From an uncultured Flavobacteriales bacterium (GTDB taxonomy: Bacteria; Bacteroidota; Bacteroidia; Flavobacteriales_D; Sanyastnellaceae), in the NCBI GenBank assembly GCA_937890245.1, contig CALACF010000320.1, forward strand, positions 1-7,567: a stretch of 7,567 nucleotides of DNA, read 5' to 3'. Made by a program: the position numbers and the translations under genes. Each line of letters opens with the position of its first letter. Position 1 is the stretch's first letter. Below the pieces are notes generated by a model that made no database searches, was not told where the DNA came from, and saw only the letters and a list, made by a program, of their open reading frames with translations. Below are positions 1 through 5,776 of this stretch, one piece after another.

Positions 1-486
1 CTGCGCCCCATCCGCCGTTTGCACCCGGGAGACGAGGTCAATTTTGCCGTCAACGAGGTCCAAATGCTCACTTCGTTTATCGACAGTATTTTCGATCAGC
101 TCGCCTACGGCGTCTGGTTTATCGGTGCCTTCGCAATCCTCGTGGGTTGCTTTTCGATTGCAAACATCATGTTCGTCACGGTGAAAGAGCGCACACCGAT
201 CATCGGGGTTCAAAAGGCCATGGGTGCCAAACGCAGCTTCATCCTCACCCAATTCTTGCTAGAAGCAATCGCGCTTTGCATCTTCGGCGCCCTGCTTGCC
301 CTTGCCCTGCTTGGCGCGATGACGCTGATAGTTAACGTGGTGAGCGACTCATTTACCCTGGAAATGCGCCCCAAGCGATTCATCATGGGTCTGCTGATTG
401 CCGTGGTATCCGGTGTCTTGGCCGGTCTCGCACCCGCCCTGAAGGCCGCCCGCATGGATCCGGTCGATGCCATGCTTTCTGTGTAA
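1..486 (+). CDS. ABC transporter permease, MacB/FtsX type (3' part)
   Basis: This is the C-terminal 161 residues of an inner-membrane permease of the MacB/FtsX family; the frame is open from base 1, so the start lies upstream of the window. Three hydrophobic segments are visible: one containing 'GVWFIGAFAILVGCFSIANI', one containing 'LCIFGALLALALLGAMTLIV', and a last one starting near 'FIMGLLIAVVSGVLAGLAP'. The cytoplasmic loop 'VKERTPIIGVQKAMGAKRSF' between the first two, and the ending 'ALKAARMDPVDAMLS', are hallmarks of FtsX-domain permeases. In this family the loop contacts the ATPase subunit. Such permeases form dimeric exporters or mechanotransmission complexes with a separate ATP-binding protein, which is not in the window, so the substrate cannot be assigned. 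The stop is 13 nt before the next gene on the same strand, suggesting co-transcription, although the two functions are not obviously linked. Family call is firm; the exact role is unknown. Confidence 0.92.
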   Translation: MRPIRRLHPGDEVNFAVNEVQMLTSFIDSIFDQLAYGVWFIGAFAILVGCFSIANIMFVTVKERTPIIGVQKAMGAKRSFILTQFLLEAIALCIFGALLALALLGAMTLIVNVVSDSFTLEMRPKRFIMGLLIAVVSGVLAGLAPALKAARMDPVDAMLSV

Positions 487-499
487 ATTAGGCGCTTCT

Positions 500-3076
500 A
501 TGGGCGATTTGAAAATTTTACTTACGGGTGCTTCAGGCCAATTGGGAGCGCGCCTCGCCGCCGCCTGCGTTATGCGCGGCTGGGAGGTCTGCGCCTTGTC
601 TCGCGCGGATCTCGACATTTGTGATGCAGCTGCGGTACTTCGATGTTTTCGCGCGTTTTCACCTGATGTTGTGTTCAACACGGCGGCCTTCACAGCGGTG
701 GATGCCGCCGAGCGCGAAGTTGATTTGGCATTTTCCGTTAACCGTGATGGCGCGGGCGTGGTGGCGGCTTGTTGCGAAGAGCTGGGGGTTCAGCTGGTTC
801 ACATTTCGACCGACTACGTGTTTTCTGGGGCCGGGGCGCTTGATGAGGGCGCACGTGCGCGTCCTTATTCCGTGACAGACAGTACTTCGCCCGTCGGCGT
901 CTACGCCCGCTCAAAATTTGCTGGCGAACAGGCGGTTTTGGCGGCCTGTCCATCGTCCTCGGTCGTTCGCACCGGCTGGCTTTACGATTTTTCGGGCCGC
1001 AACTTTTTTACGACCATGCTGCGGCTGGCTTCAGATCGACAAGTCATCCCAGTGGTGGCCGATCAGGTGGGCTGCCCGACGTATGTGGGGGTGTTTGCCG
1101 AGGATTTACTGGACTGGGCGGCGCTTGGTGCGGGTCGCGCTGGGGCGGGTTCTGGCGAGATTTCGGGTTTGCACCATTATGGCCATGGCGGCCAGGCGAG
1201 TTGGTTTGCCTTTGCCTCGCGGATTTTGGCGAGCGCCCGGCCTGATGTTCAGGTGAAGCCCATCACGACTGCCGAGTTTCCGACGGCGGCTGAGCGGCCA
1301 GCTTGGTCCAAGTTGGACGAGCGCCCGTTTTTTGCCGCGCTGGGCCGCGCGCCCATTTCGTGGGAGGCTGCCTTGGACCGCTGTCTTGTCGAGGCGACGG
1401 CCGAGCGCTGGACGCGTGCGCCCTTTGATGCCGAGACCGTTGCGGAGGTTCGGGCCTTGCTGGCGGCCGGCGACAAGGAACCGCTCATTGAACAATTTCA
1501 CTGTGGACTCGCCTTTGGGACGGGGGGCATGCGTGGGCGAATGGGCGTGGGGACGAACAGGGTGAACCGCTATACGATTGCCATGGCCACCCAGGGTTTG
1601 GCGGCGTACTTGCGCGAGCATGCTGCCGCCGGGGCCCGCGGCGTGGCCATCGCCTATGATTCGCGCAACCGCTCGCCTGAGTTTGCCCAAGTGGCAGCCG
1701 AGGTTTTGGCCGGCAATGGCATCGAGGCCCACGTTTTTGGTGCCCTGCGACCTACGCCGGAGCTTTCCTTTGCCGTCAGGCGCTTGGGCTGTGCGGCTGG
1801 AATTGTTATAACGGCGAGCCACAACCCCAAGGAATACAACGGGTACAAGGTGTATTGGGCCGACGGCGCGCAGGTGGTTCCACCGCACGATGAGGGTATT
1901 ATTGCCTGCGTTCGCAATGTGCAAGATATTGAAGACGTGCGCTTTGAATCCAATTCTCCCCGCATCCACACCATCGATGCCGCCCAAGACACGGCCTACC
2001 GACAGCTTCTGATAAACCAACGCCTCAGCGCGGACCTGATCGAGAACGGTTCGGATATGCCGATCGTATTCTCGGCCCTCCACGGAGCGGGCGGGGTTTC
2101 GGTTCCCCCCGCACTCAAGGCCTGCGGATATAGAAACGTGGGCGAAGTGGCCGAACAAGCAGCCCCCGATGGCGATTTCCCGACCGTCAAAAGTCCCAAC
2201 CCCGAGGAAGCTTACGCGCTGGAATTGGCGTTGAAGCAAGCAAAGACGTCCGGCGCCCAACTCGTCCTGGTCACGGACCCAGATAGCGACCGCGTGGGCG
2301 CCGCAGCCCCAGACGCCGCAGGCGCTTTTCAACTTCTAAACGGCAATCAGACCGGCGCCCTGCTCGTCCACTACGTGCTCGAGCAACGCGCCAAATCGGG
2401 CGACTTGCTTCCAGGCGATTACGTAGCCCGAACGGTCGTCACCACGCGCCTCATCGAAGACATCGCCCGACATTTCGAGGTTGACGTCGCCTTGACGCTC
2501 ACGGGCTTCAAATGGATTGCGGCAGCCATTGCCCAGCGCGAAAGCCTACGCCAGCCTGGCGTCACAGGCGGCCGTTACCTCGTGGGCGGCGAAGAGAGCT
2601 GCGGCTACCTTATAGGAGAGGCGGTCCGCGACAAGGACGCTGCCAGCTCAGCTGTGATGCTCGCCGAAATCGCCGACCTCGAGTGGAAAAGGGGCCGAAC
2701 GCTGTGGGACCGTCTCGACGACATCCACCGGCAGTTCGGACATTATCAGGAGGCCCTCGTTTCTATCGTGCGCGAAGGAAGAACTGGCCAAGCGGAAATC
2801 GCTGAGATCATGGATGGCCTGCGCAACAACCCGCCAGCCACCCTCGGAGGAGAGGCTGTCACCAACGTCACCGACCTCTTGAAGGACAACGCCGCGCTGG
2901 GTCTTCCGGCGAGCAACGTCATCCAGCTCGAGACCGAAACGGGCGCCCTGATCACTGCCCGCCCCTCGGGTACTGAGCCCAAAATCAAATATTACTTCTC
3001 AGTCAGAAATGCCCCAAGCCAAGGGAGGGCGGGGTTGAGCGAGCAAATTGCGCGGTTCAAAGCTGAATTGGCATAA
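500..3076 (+). CDS. rfbD: Fusion of dTDP-4-dehydrorhamnose reductase and phosphoglucomutase/phosphomannomutase
   Basis: This 858-residue protein joins two enzymes. Residues 1 to about 295 form an RmlD-type extended SDR reductase. They show the Gly-rich NAD(P) motif 'TGASGQLG' (9-16), 'STDYVFSG' (103-110), the catalytic Y135 and K139 in 'YARSK', 'RTGWLY' (157-162), and the C-terminal 'RPAWSKLD...W' ending typical of RmlD. RmlD makes dTDP-L-rhamnose from the 4-keto sugar. Residues from about 298 to 858 form a phospho-sugar mutase of the PgcA/PGM2 type with all key motifs: 'FGTGGMRG' (339-346), phospho-Ser440 in 'TASHNPKEYNG', the Mg site 'DPDSDR' (593-598), 'GFKWI' (669-673), 'GEESCGY' (697-703) and 'RPSGTEPK' (821-828). 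It interconverts hexose 6- and 1-phosphates. Each half is about the length of a free-standing family member. The start ATG at 500 is preferred over 467 because the fold begins at 'KILLTGASG' and 467 lies inside the upstream gene. Only a weak TAGG precedes it. Both halves look catalytically intact; which hexose the mutase prefers is not visible. Confidence 0.93.
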   Translation: MGDLKILLTGASGQLGARLAAACVMRGWEVCALSRADLDICDAAAVLRCFRAFSPDVVFNTAAFTAVDAAEREVDLAFSVNRDGAGVVAACCEELGVQLVHISTDYVFSGAGALDEGARARPYSVTDSTSPVGVYARSKFAGEQAVLAACPSSSVVRTGWLYDFSGRNFFTTMLRLASDRQVIPVVADQVGCPTYVGVFAEDLLDWAALGAGRAGAGSGEISGLHHYGHGGQASWFAFASRILASARPDVQVKPITTAEFPTAAERPAWSKLDERPFFAALGRAPISWEAALDRCLVEATAERWTRAPFDAETVAEVRALLAAGDKEPLIEQFHCGLAFGTGGMRGRMGVGTNRVNRYTIAMATQGLAAYLREHAAAGARGVAIAYDSRNRSPEFAQVAAEVLAGNGIEAHVFGALRPTPELSFAVRRLGCAAGIVITASHNPKEYNGYKVYWADGAQVVPPHDEGIIACVRNVQDIEDVRFESNSPRIHTIDAAQDTAYRQLLINQRLSADLIENGSDMPIVFSALHGAGGVSVPPALKACGYRNVGEVAEQAAPDGDFPTVKSPNPEEAYALELALKQAKTSGAQLVLVTDPDSDRVGAAAPDAAGAFQLLNGNQTGALLVHYVLEQRAKSGDLLPGDYVARTVVTTRLIEDIARHFEVDVALTLTGFKWIAAAIAQRESLRQPGVTGGRYLVGGEESCGYLIGEAVRDKDAASSAVMLAEIADLEWKRGRTLWDRLDDIHRQFGHYQEALVSIVREGRTGQAEIAEIMDGLRNNPPATLGGEAVTNVTDLLKDNAALGLPASNVIQLETETGALITARPSGTEPKIKYYFSVRNAPSQGRAGLSEQIARFKAELA
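1362..1375 (+). promoter_or_regulatory. Possible internal ribosome site and TTG start for the mutase half
   Basis: GGGAGG at 1362-1367 is followed after 5 nt by an in-frame TTG at 1373 (codon 292 of the fusion). Initiation here would give a free phospho-sugar mutase of 567 residues, close to the usual length of that family. Against it, the GGGAGG is produced by codons for W288 and E289, part of the conserved RmlD C-terminal motif, and Shine-Dalgarno sites matter less in Bacteroidota. There is no in-frame ATG between codons 173 and 344, so this would be the main candidate. It may be chance. Confidence 0.22.
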
Positions 3077-3094
3077 ACCCTGGAAGCCAATTGA

Positions 3095-3113
3095 AAATCT
3101 GACCCATAGATTT
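3095..3113. terminator. Weak hairpin between convergent genes
   Basis: AAATCT and AGATTT form a perfect 6-bp stem around a 7-nt loop in the 63-nt gap between the stop codons of the fusion gene (+) and cvpA (-). The position suits a bidirectional terminator. The stem is short and A/T-only apart from one G:C pair, and no T-run follows it on either strand, so the call is weak. Confidence 0.22.
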
Positions 3114-3139
3114 ATCACCCGGGGCCGATTTGATTCACG

Positions 3140-3637
3140 CTAGAGCCATTTTCCCGCCCCCAAATCTTCGAGAACTGGAAGGACGGCGCGGGCTGTAGCG
3201 TCGAGGAAGGGCCAGAGTACGGAGGATTTCATCTGCTCGCGCGGAATCCAATCCGTGCCGATCGTGCTGCGGACGAGTACCAGGACGATTCCCCAAAATA
3301 GGATGGCGCGCGCGGCGGCAAAAATCAGGCCTGCCATGCGATCCATTCCGCTGAGTGCTGTCATGTCCACGAGCTTTTCGACGGTTTTTCCGATCAAATG
3401 CACGGCGATGACCACCACGATAAATGTGACGACGAACGCCGAAATATCGAGAAATTGCTCGCTCACATTGAACTCCTTGTGCAGTCTGCCAGCGGCGTAA
3501 TCTGACCCGTGAAGCCCAGCATAAAGGCCTAGAAACAAGGCAACAAGCGCGGTCAATTCCATTACGAACCCCTTGCGAACTCCGCGGATCAGGGCGAGGG
3601 CGATGGGGATGGCGATGATGATATCAATCCAATTCAT
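3140..3637 (-). CDS. cvpA: CvpA family membrane protein
   Basis: This 165-residue protein matches the CvpA (colicin V production protein) family in length and pattern. It opens with 'MNWIDIIIAIPIALALIRGVRKG', where the N-terminal 'D' and the 'RG.RKG' turn after the first helix are typical. Four hydrophobic segments lie at about residues 3-19, 27-43, 64-86 and 103-123. A polar loop with 'LSGMDRMAG' precedes the last one, which is another family hallmark. The C-terminal 40 residues are soluble. CvpA proteins sit in the inner membrane. In proteobacteria they are tied to colicin V export and envelope stress tolerance, but the biochemical role is unclear. The start ATG (CAT at 3635-3637) is supported by an AAAAGGA ribosome site at 3642-3648, the best Shine-Dalgarno sequence near a start in the window. 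The gene diverges from the aspartate kinase with 59 nt between the two start codons. I saw no convincing promoter for it. Confidence 0.9.
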   Translation of the reverse strand: MNWIDIIIAIPIALALIRGVRKGFVMELTALVALFLGLYAGLHGSDYAAGRLHKEFNVSEQFLDISAFVVTFIVVVIAVHLIGKTVEKLVDMTALSGMDRMAGLIFAAARAILFWGIVLVLVRSTIGTDWIPREQMKSSVLWPFLDATARAVLPVLEDLGAGKWL

Positions 3638-3683
3638 GGGGTCCTTTTGCGTTCTTGGTGCGTCCTAGTTCAGACTTGGAATT

Positions 3684-3691
3684 TAGCTTTG
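3684..3691 (+). promoter_or_regulatory. Candidate Bacteroidota -7 promoter element for aspartate kinase
   Basis: TAGCTTTG matches the Bacteroidota -7 consensus TAnnTTTG exactly and ends 5 nt before the ATG at 3697. If used, transcription would begin at or within a few bases of the start codon, giving a leaderless mRNA. No TTG or TTTG occurs at the usual 19-21 nt upstream; the nearest TTG, at 3655-3657, is 26 nt away. The missing -33 element is the main weakness. Confidence 0.4.
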
Positions 3692-3696
3692 CGCCC

Positions 3697-4797
3697 ATGA
3701 ATCCACAAACCGCTGCGAACTCGCCTGTTGCTGTCCACAAATTTGGTGGGGCTTCCGTGCGTGACGCTGCTGCGATTGCCAATCTAGAGGCGCTTCTCGG
3801 CAAGCTGGGCCCGGGCCAAGAGCGGATGGTGATCGTGGTTTCGGCCATGGGCAAGACGACCAATGCCTTAGAGCGTGCGCTCGAATTGCGATTGTCTGGC
3901 GTTCCGGCTGCGCTTGCTGCCGAGTCCGTCATGGCGGCGCATCGTTTGGAGCAGCGCGCCTTGGGCCTGGGCGACGAGGTGCTTGACGAGGCCTTCGCGG
4001 GTTTGATCGCCTCGGAGGCCCGATATGAATCTTGGGTCAGCTGGGGCGAGCATTTCAGCACGCTATTGGTGGCCGCCTACTTGAAGAAATGTGGGCATCC
4101 TGTGCGGTGGGCCGATGCCTCGCAGTTGATCCGTACAGATGGCGGGCATCCCGAAGCAGCTGTGGATTGGCCTGCTACAGAGCGGCGCTGTGAGGCGCTC
4201 GCGGCCGAGCTTCAAGCTGAGCCGGGTTGGATTGTGACGCAGGGCTTTATTGGTGGCACGAGCTTGCCGGCCGATGCGAGCGCGGCGGGCGAGCGCAGAA
4301 CGACTTTGGGACGCGAGGGCTCCGACTTTTCGGGCGCCTTGATCGCGCGGGGCGTCAAAGCCGATCGTCTCACGATCTGGAAGGACGTCCCCGGCATGAT
4401 GAACGCCGACCCCCGGATTTGGCCAGATGCCATTTGCTTGGACGAGGTTGATTTTGCGGATGCCCTAGCTATGAGTCGGGCTGGTGCGGGGGTCATCCAC
4501 CACAAGACCGTGCTTCCGTTGCAGGCTGCGGGCCTCGAGCTTCACGTGAAGTGCTTTGCAGAGCCGGGTGTTCCGGGGACCGTCATCCGGAAAGCTGGAC
4601 AAAAAAAATACCCGGCCCCGCTCATCGCGTTTGCCGAGTACCCAGAAGGGGTGCGAGAGGTATCAATCTTGAATGCTGAGCCAAACGAGGCCCGCGCGAT
4701 CATCGAGAAAAAATTTCCGAGCTGGTCGATTGAGACAAGCCGACAAGAGGGCGCAATGGCCGTCTTGCGATGCCGAATTAGTATTCGTCTTCGTTGA
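3697..4797 (+). CDS. Aspartate kinase with shortened C-terminus
   Basis: This 366-residue protein phosphorylates L-aspartate, the first step toward lysine, threonine, methionine and diaminopimelate for cell walls. The amino-acid kinase domain is intact: 'KFGGASV' (15-21), 'VVSAMGKTTNAL' (47-58), 'SWGEHFS' (115-121), 'GFIGGTS' (183-189), 'TTLGREGSD' (202-210), 'IWKDVPGMMNADPR' (227-240) and 'GVIHHKT' (265-271). The last is usually '..HPKT', so H269 replaces a common proline. Only about 60 residues follow the kinase domain, too few for the paired regulatory ACT domains of typical 400-450-residue monofunctional enzymes. Feedback control by lysine or threonine may therefore be altered; this is inference. 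The ATG at 3697 is chosen because recognisable sequence starts at residue 12; GTG at 3658 and TTG at 3655 in the same frame would add an unconserved tail. The gene's last 20 nt overlap the convergent DUF2795 gene. An A8 run at 4601-4608 sits at the end of the kinase domain. Confidence 0.92.
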   Translation: MNPQTAANSPVAVHKFGGASVRDAAAIANLEALLGKLGPGQERMVIVVSAMGKTTNALERALELRLSGVPAALAAESVMAAHRLEQRALGLGDEVLDEAFAGLIASEARYESWVSWGEHFSTLLVAAYLKKCGHPVRWADASQLIRTDGGHPEAAVDWPATERRCEALAAELQAEPGWIVTQGFIGGTSLPADASAAGERRTTLGREGSDFSGALIARGVKADRLTIWKDVPGMMNADPRIWPDAICLDEVDFADALAMSRAGAGVIHHKTVLPLQAAGLELHVKCFAEPGVPGTVIRKAGQKKYPAPLIAFAEYPEGVREVSILNAEPNEARAIIEKKFPSWSIETSRQEGAMAVLRCRISIRLR

Positions 4798-4999
4798 AAA
4801 AGAAGTCCTCTTTGGTGGGATAATCGGGCCAGATGTCCTCGATTGTCTCGTACGAGTCGTTGTCACCTTCAAGCTGTTGAAGGTTCTCAACAACTTCCAA
4901 AGGCGCACCGGTTCGCATTGAAAAGTCGATCAACTCGTCTTTCGTGGCGGGCCAGGGGGCATCCTCCAAGTAGGAGGCTAGTTCCAATGTCCAATACAT
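4778..4999 (-). CDS. DUF2795 family small acidic protein
   Basis: This 73-residue acidic protein of unknown function closely fits the DUF2795 type that I know to be highly conserved in Bacteroidota. Recognisable blocks are 'MYWTLELASYLEDAPWPATK' (1-20), 'DELIDFSMRTGAPLEVVENL' (21-40) and the tail 'WPDYPTKEDFFFNEDEY' (57-73). It has no signal peptide or membrane segment, so it is probably cytoplasmic. The helical first half and very acidic C-terminus suggest a binding partner rather than an enzyme, but no role is established. It is a real gene rather than a shadow: it reads antisense to the last codons of aspartate kinase, has a well-matched promoter upstream, and its tail is conserved to the last residue. 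The start is the CAT at 4997-4999, with no Shine-Dalgarno sequence. It ends inside the aspartate kinase gene, leaving no room for an intergenic terminator. Confidence 0.9.
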   Translation of the reverse strand: MYWTLELASYLEDAPWPATKDELIDFSMRTGAPLEVVENLQQLEGDNDSYETIEDIWPDYPTKEDFFFNEDEY

Positions 5000-5024
5000 A
5001 ACTGTGTCGTAGGATTCCGAGCGG

Positions 5025-5054
5025 CAAAAGTAAACGGGCCGCCGACATATGCAA
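5025..5054 (-). promoter_or_regulatory. Bacteroidota-type promoter for the DUF2795 gene
   Basis: On the minus strand, TACTTTTG (5032-5025) is an exact match to the -7 consensus TAnnTTTG. A TTG (5054-5052), the core of the -33 element, lies exactly 19 nt upstream. Transcription would start near 5019-5020 and give a leader of about 20 nt before the ATG at 4999. Both elements and their spacing agree, making this the best-supported promoter in the window. Confidence 0.6.
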
Positions 5055-5057
5055 CCT

Positions 5058-5070
5058 CAATTGTGAATTG
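5058..5070. repeat. Short inverted repeat upstream of the DUF2795 promoter
   Basis: CAATT-GTG-AATTG is a perfect 5-bp inverted repeat with a 3-nt centre. It sits just upstream of the -33 element of the DUF2795 promoter, a position where an activator or repressor could bind. It is short and A/T-rich, so it could occur by chance. Confidence 0.25.
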
Positions 5071-5141
5071 GGCTGCATTTTGTCTCTCGAAATCAAATTC
5101 GACACCCATACGTGCCGAAAAATCAAAGGGTTACGATTTCT

Positions 5142-5174
5142 TCGTCTTCACCTCGTCTTCACCTCGTCTTCACT
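5142..5174. repeat. Three-unit 11-bp tandem repeat
   Basis: The unit TCGTCTTCACC occurs at 5142-5152 and 5153-5163, and TCGTCTTCACT at 5164-5174: three copies in direct contact with one mismatch. The third copy contains the stop codon of the cob(I)alamin adenosyltransferase gene (minus strand, 5170-5172), and the other two lie in its 3' untranslated region. Eleven is not a multiple of three, so gain or loss of a unit would shift any reading frame crossing it. Confidence 0.85.
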
Positions 5175-5721
5175 TCAGTGGCCACGCGATTTCCTCAGCA
5201 CCCAGCCGGTGTCCCCAAGCGCGTCCCAGCACGAAGAAGAAGTCGCTCAGTCTGTTGAGGTAGCCCAGCGATTCAGCGGGGATGTCTTCGCTTTCAGCAA
5301 GTTGCACGACACGTCGCTCCGCCCGTCTGCAGACGGTCCGCGCCAAGTGCGTGTGGGAAATCGCCCGCCCGCCGCCCGGCAGCAAAAAAGTCTTGAGCGC
5401 TGGCAAATCGGCCTCCATGGCGTCGATCCATTGTTCGAGAAAGCCGATTTCCTTTTCGCCCACCAAAGGCATGTTCGCCGGGGCGCCGTCTGGGCTGGCC
5501 AGCAGGCCGCCAATGCGGAAGAGGTGGTCTTGGATTTGACGCAGGCCATCGAGATCGCCGGCATGCTCGCTCGCGTCATCTGCGAGCAGCCCGACCCAGG
5601 CGTTCAGCTCGTCGACTGTTCCGTAGGCCTCAATACGTGCGTGGTGCTTGCCGACCCGGCGTCCGCCCCAAAGTGAAGTTTGGCCGGCGTCGCCGCCCTT
5701 GGTGTAAATCTTGGTTGCCAT
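5170..5721 (-). CDS. pduO: PduO-type cob(I)alamin adenosyltransferase
   Basis: This 183-residue protein belongs to the PduO/MMAB family, which transfers the adenosyl group of ATP to cob(I)alamin to make adenosylcobalamin in the cytoplasm. Family motifs are in the usual order: the N-terminal ATP-binding 'KIYTKGGDAGQTSLWGG' (4-20), 'RIEAYGTVDELNAWVG' (29-44), 'FLLPGG' (112-117), 'ARTVCRRAERRVV' (127-139) and the cobalamin-side 'YLNRLSDFFFVLGR' (154-167). The rest is helical, as expected for a trimeric five-helix bundle. The ATG at 5719-5721 is chosen because the family N-terminus starts there; the frame stays open upstream to 5799 but that stretch runs into the divergent dCMP deaminase. No other B12 gene is in the window, so it probably serves a salvage pathway and an adenosylcobalamin enzyme elsewhere, such as methylmalonyl-CoA mutase. 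The stop codon lies in an 11-bp tandem repeat. Confidence 0.94.
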   Translation of the reverse strand: MATKIYTKGGDAGQTSLWGGRRVGKHHARIEAYGTVDELNAWVGLLADDASEHAGDLDGLRQIQDHLFRIGGLLASPDGAPANMPLVGEKEIGFLEQWIDAMEADLPALKTFLLPGGGRAISHTHLARTVCRRAERRVVQLAESEDIPAESLGYLNRLSDFFFVLGRAWGHRLGAEEIAWPLK

Positions 5722-5762
5722 GTTGCTTGCGTTTTTTTGTGCGAGCCGGTGCGGAATTGGCC

Positions 5763-5772
5763 TATACATTCG
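5763..5772 (+). promoter_or_regulatory. Candidate promoter element in the pduO/comEB divergent spacer
   Basis: TATACATTCG lies in the 55-nt gap between the divergent start codons. Its part TACATTCG (5765-5772) fits TAnnTTTG except for one base and ends 4 nt before the dCMP deaminase ATG at 5777, so a transcript would be close to leaderless. The TTTG at 5736-5739 is 25 nt upstream, longer than the usual spacing. Read on the minus strand, TGTATA could serve the adenosyltransferase gene. The evidence is suggestive only. Confidence 0.3.
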
Positions 5773-5776
5773 CGCC

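Noticed and set aside
467..499. Earlier ATG at 467 as start of the fusion gene
   Set aside because: It lies within the last codons of the upstream permease, adds 11 residues unlike any RmlD N-terminus, and the fold begins right after the ATG at 500.
1106..2332. Long open frame (408 codons) on the minus strand inside the fusion gene
   Set aside because: It is antisense to a gene with clear RmlD and mutase motifs, has no recognisable domain, and is explained by high G+C codon bias.
4601..4608. Frameshift at the A8 run as the cause of the short aspartate kinase
   Set aside because: Both alternative frames stop within about 25 codons after the run and do not look like an ACT domain, whereas the annotated frame remains protein-like to about residue 358.
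5087..5102. TCGAA-6 nt-TTCGA inverted repeat as a terminator for pduO
   Set aside because: The stem is only 5 bp and no T-run follows on the relevant strand, so it is not distinguishable from chance.
4887..5126. 79-codon minus-strand frame upstream of the DUF2795 gene
   Set aside because: It overlaps the DUF2795 gene in another frame and runs through its promoter; the translation shows no recognisable feature.
5063..5676. Plus-strand open frames (66 and 202 codons) over the adenosyltransferase gene
   Set aside because: They are antisense to conserved PduO motifs, their translations are low-complexity and unrecognisable, and they span the tandem repeat.
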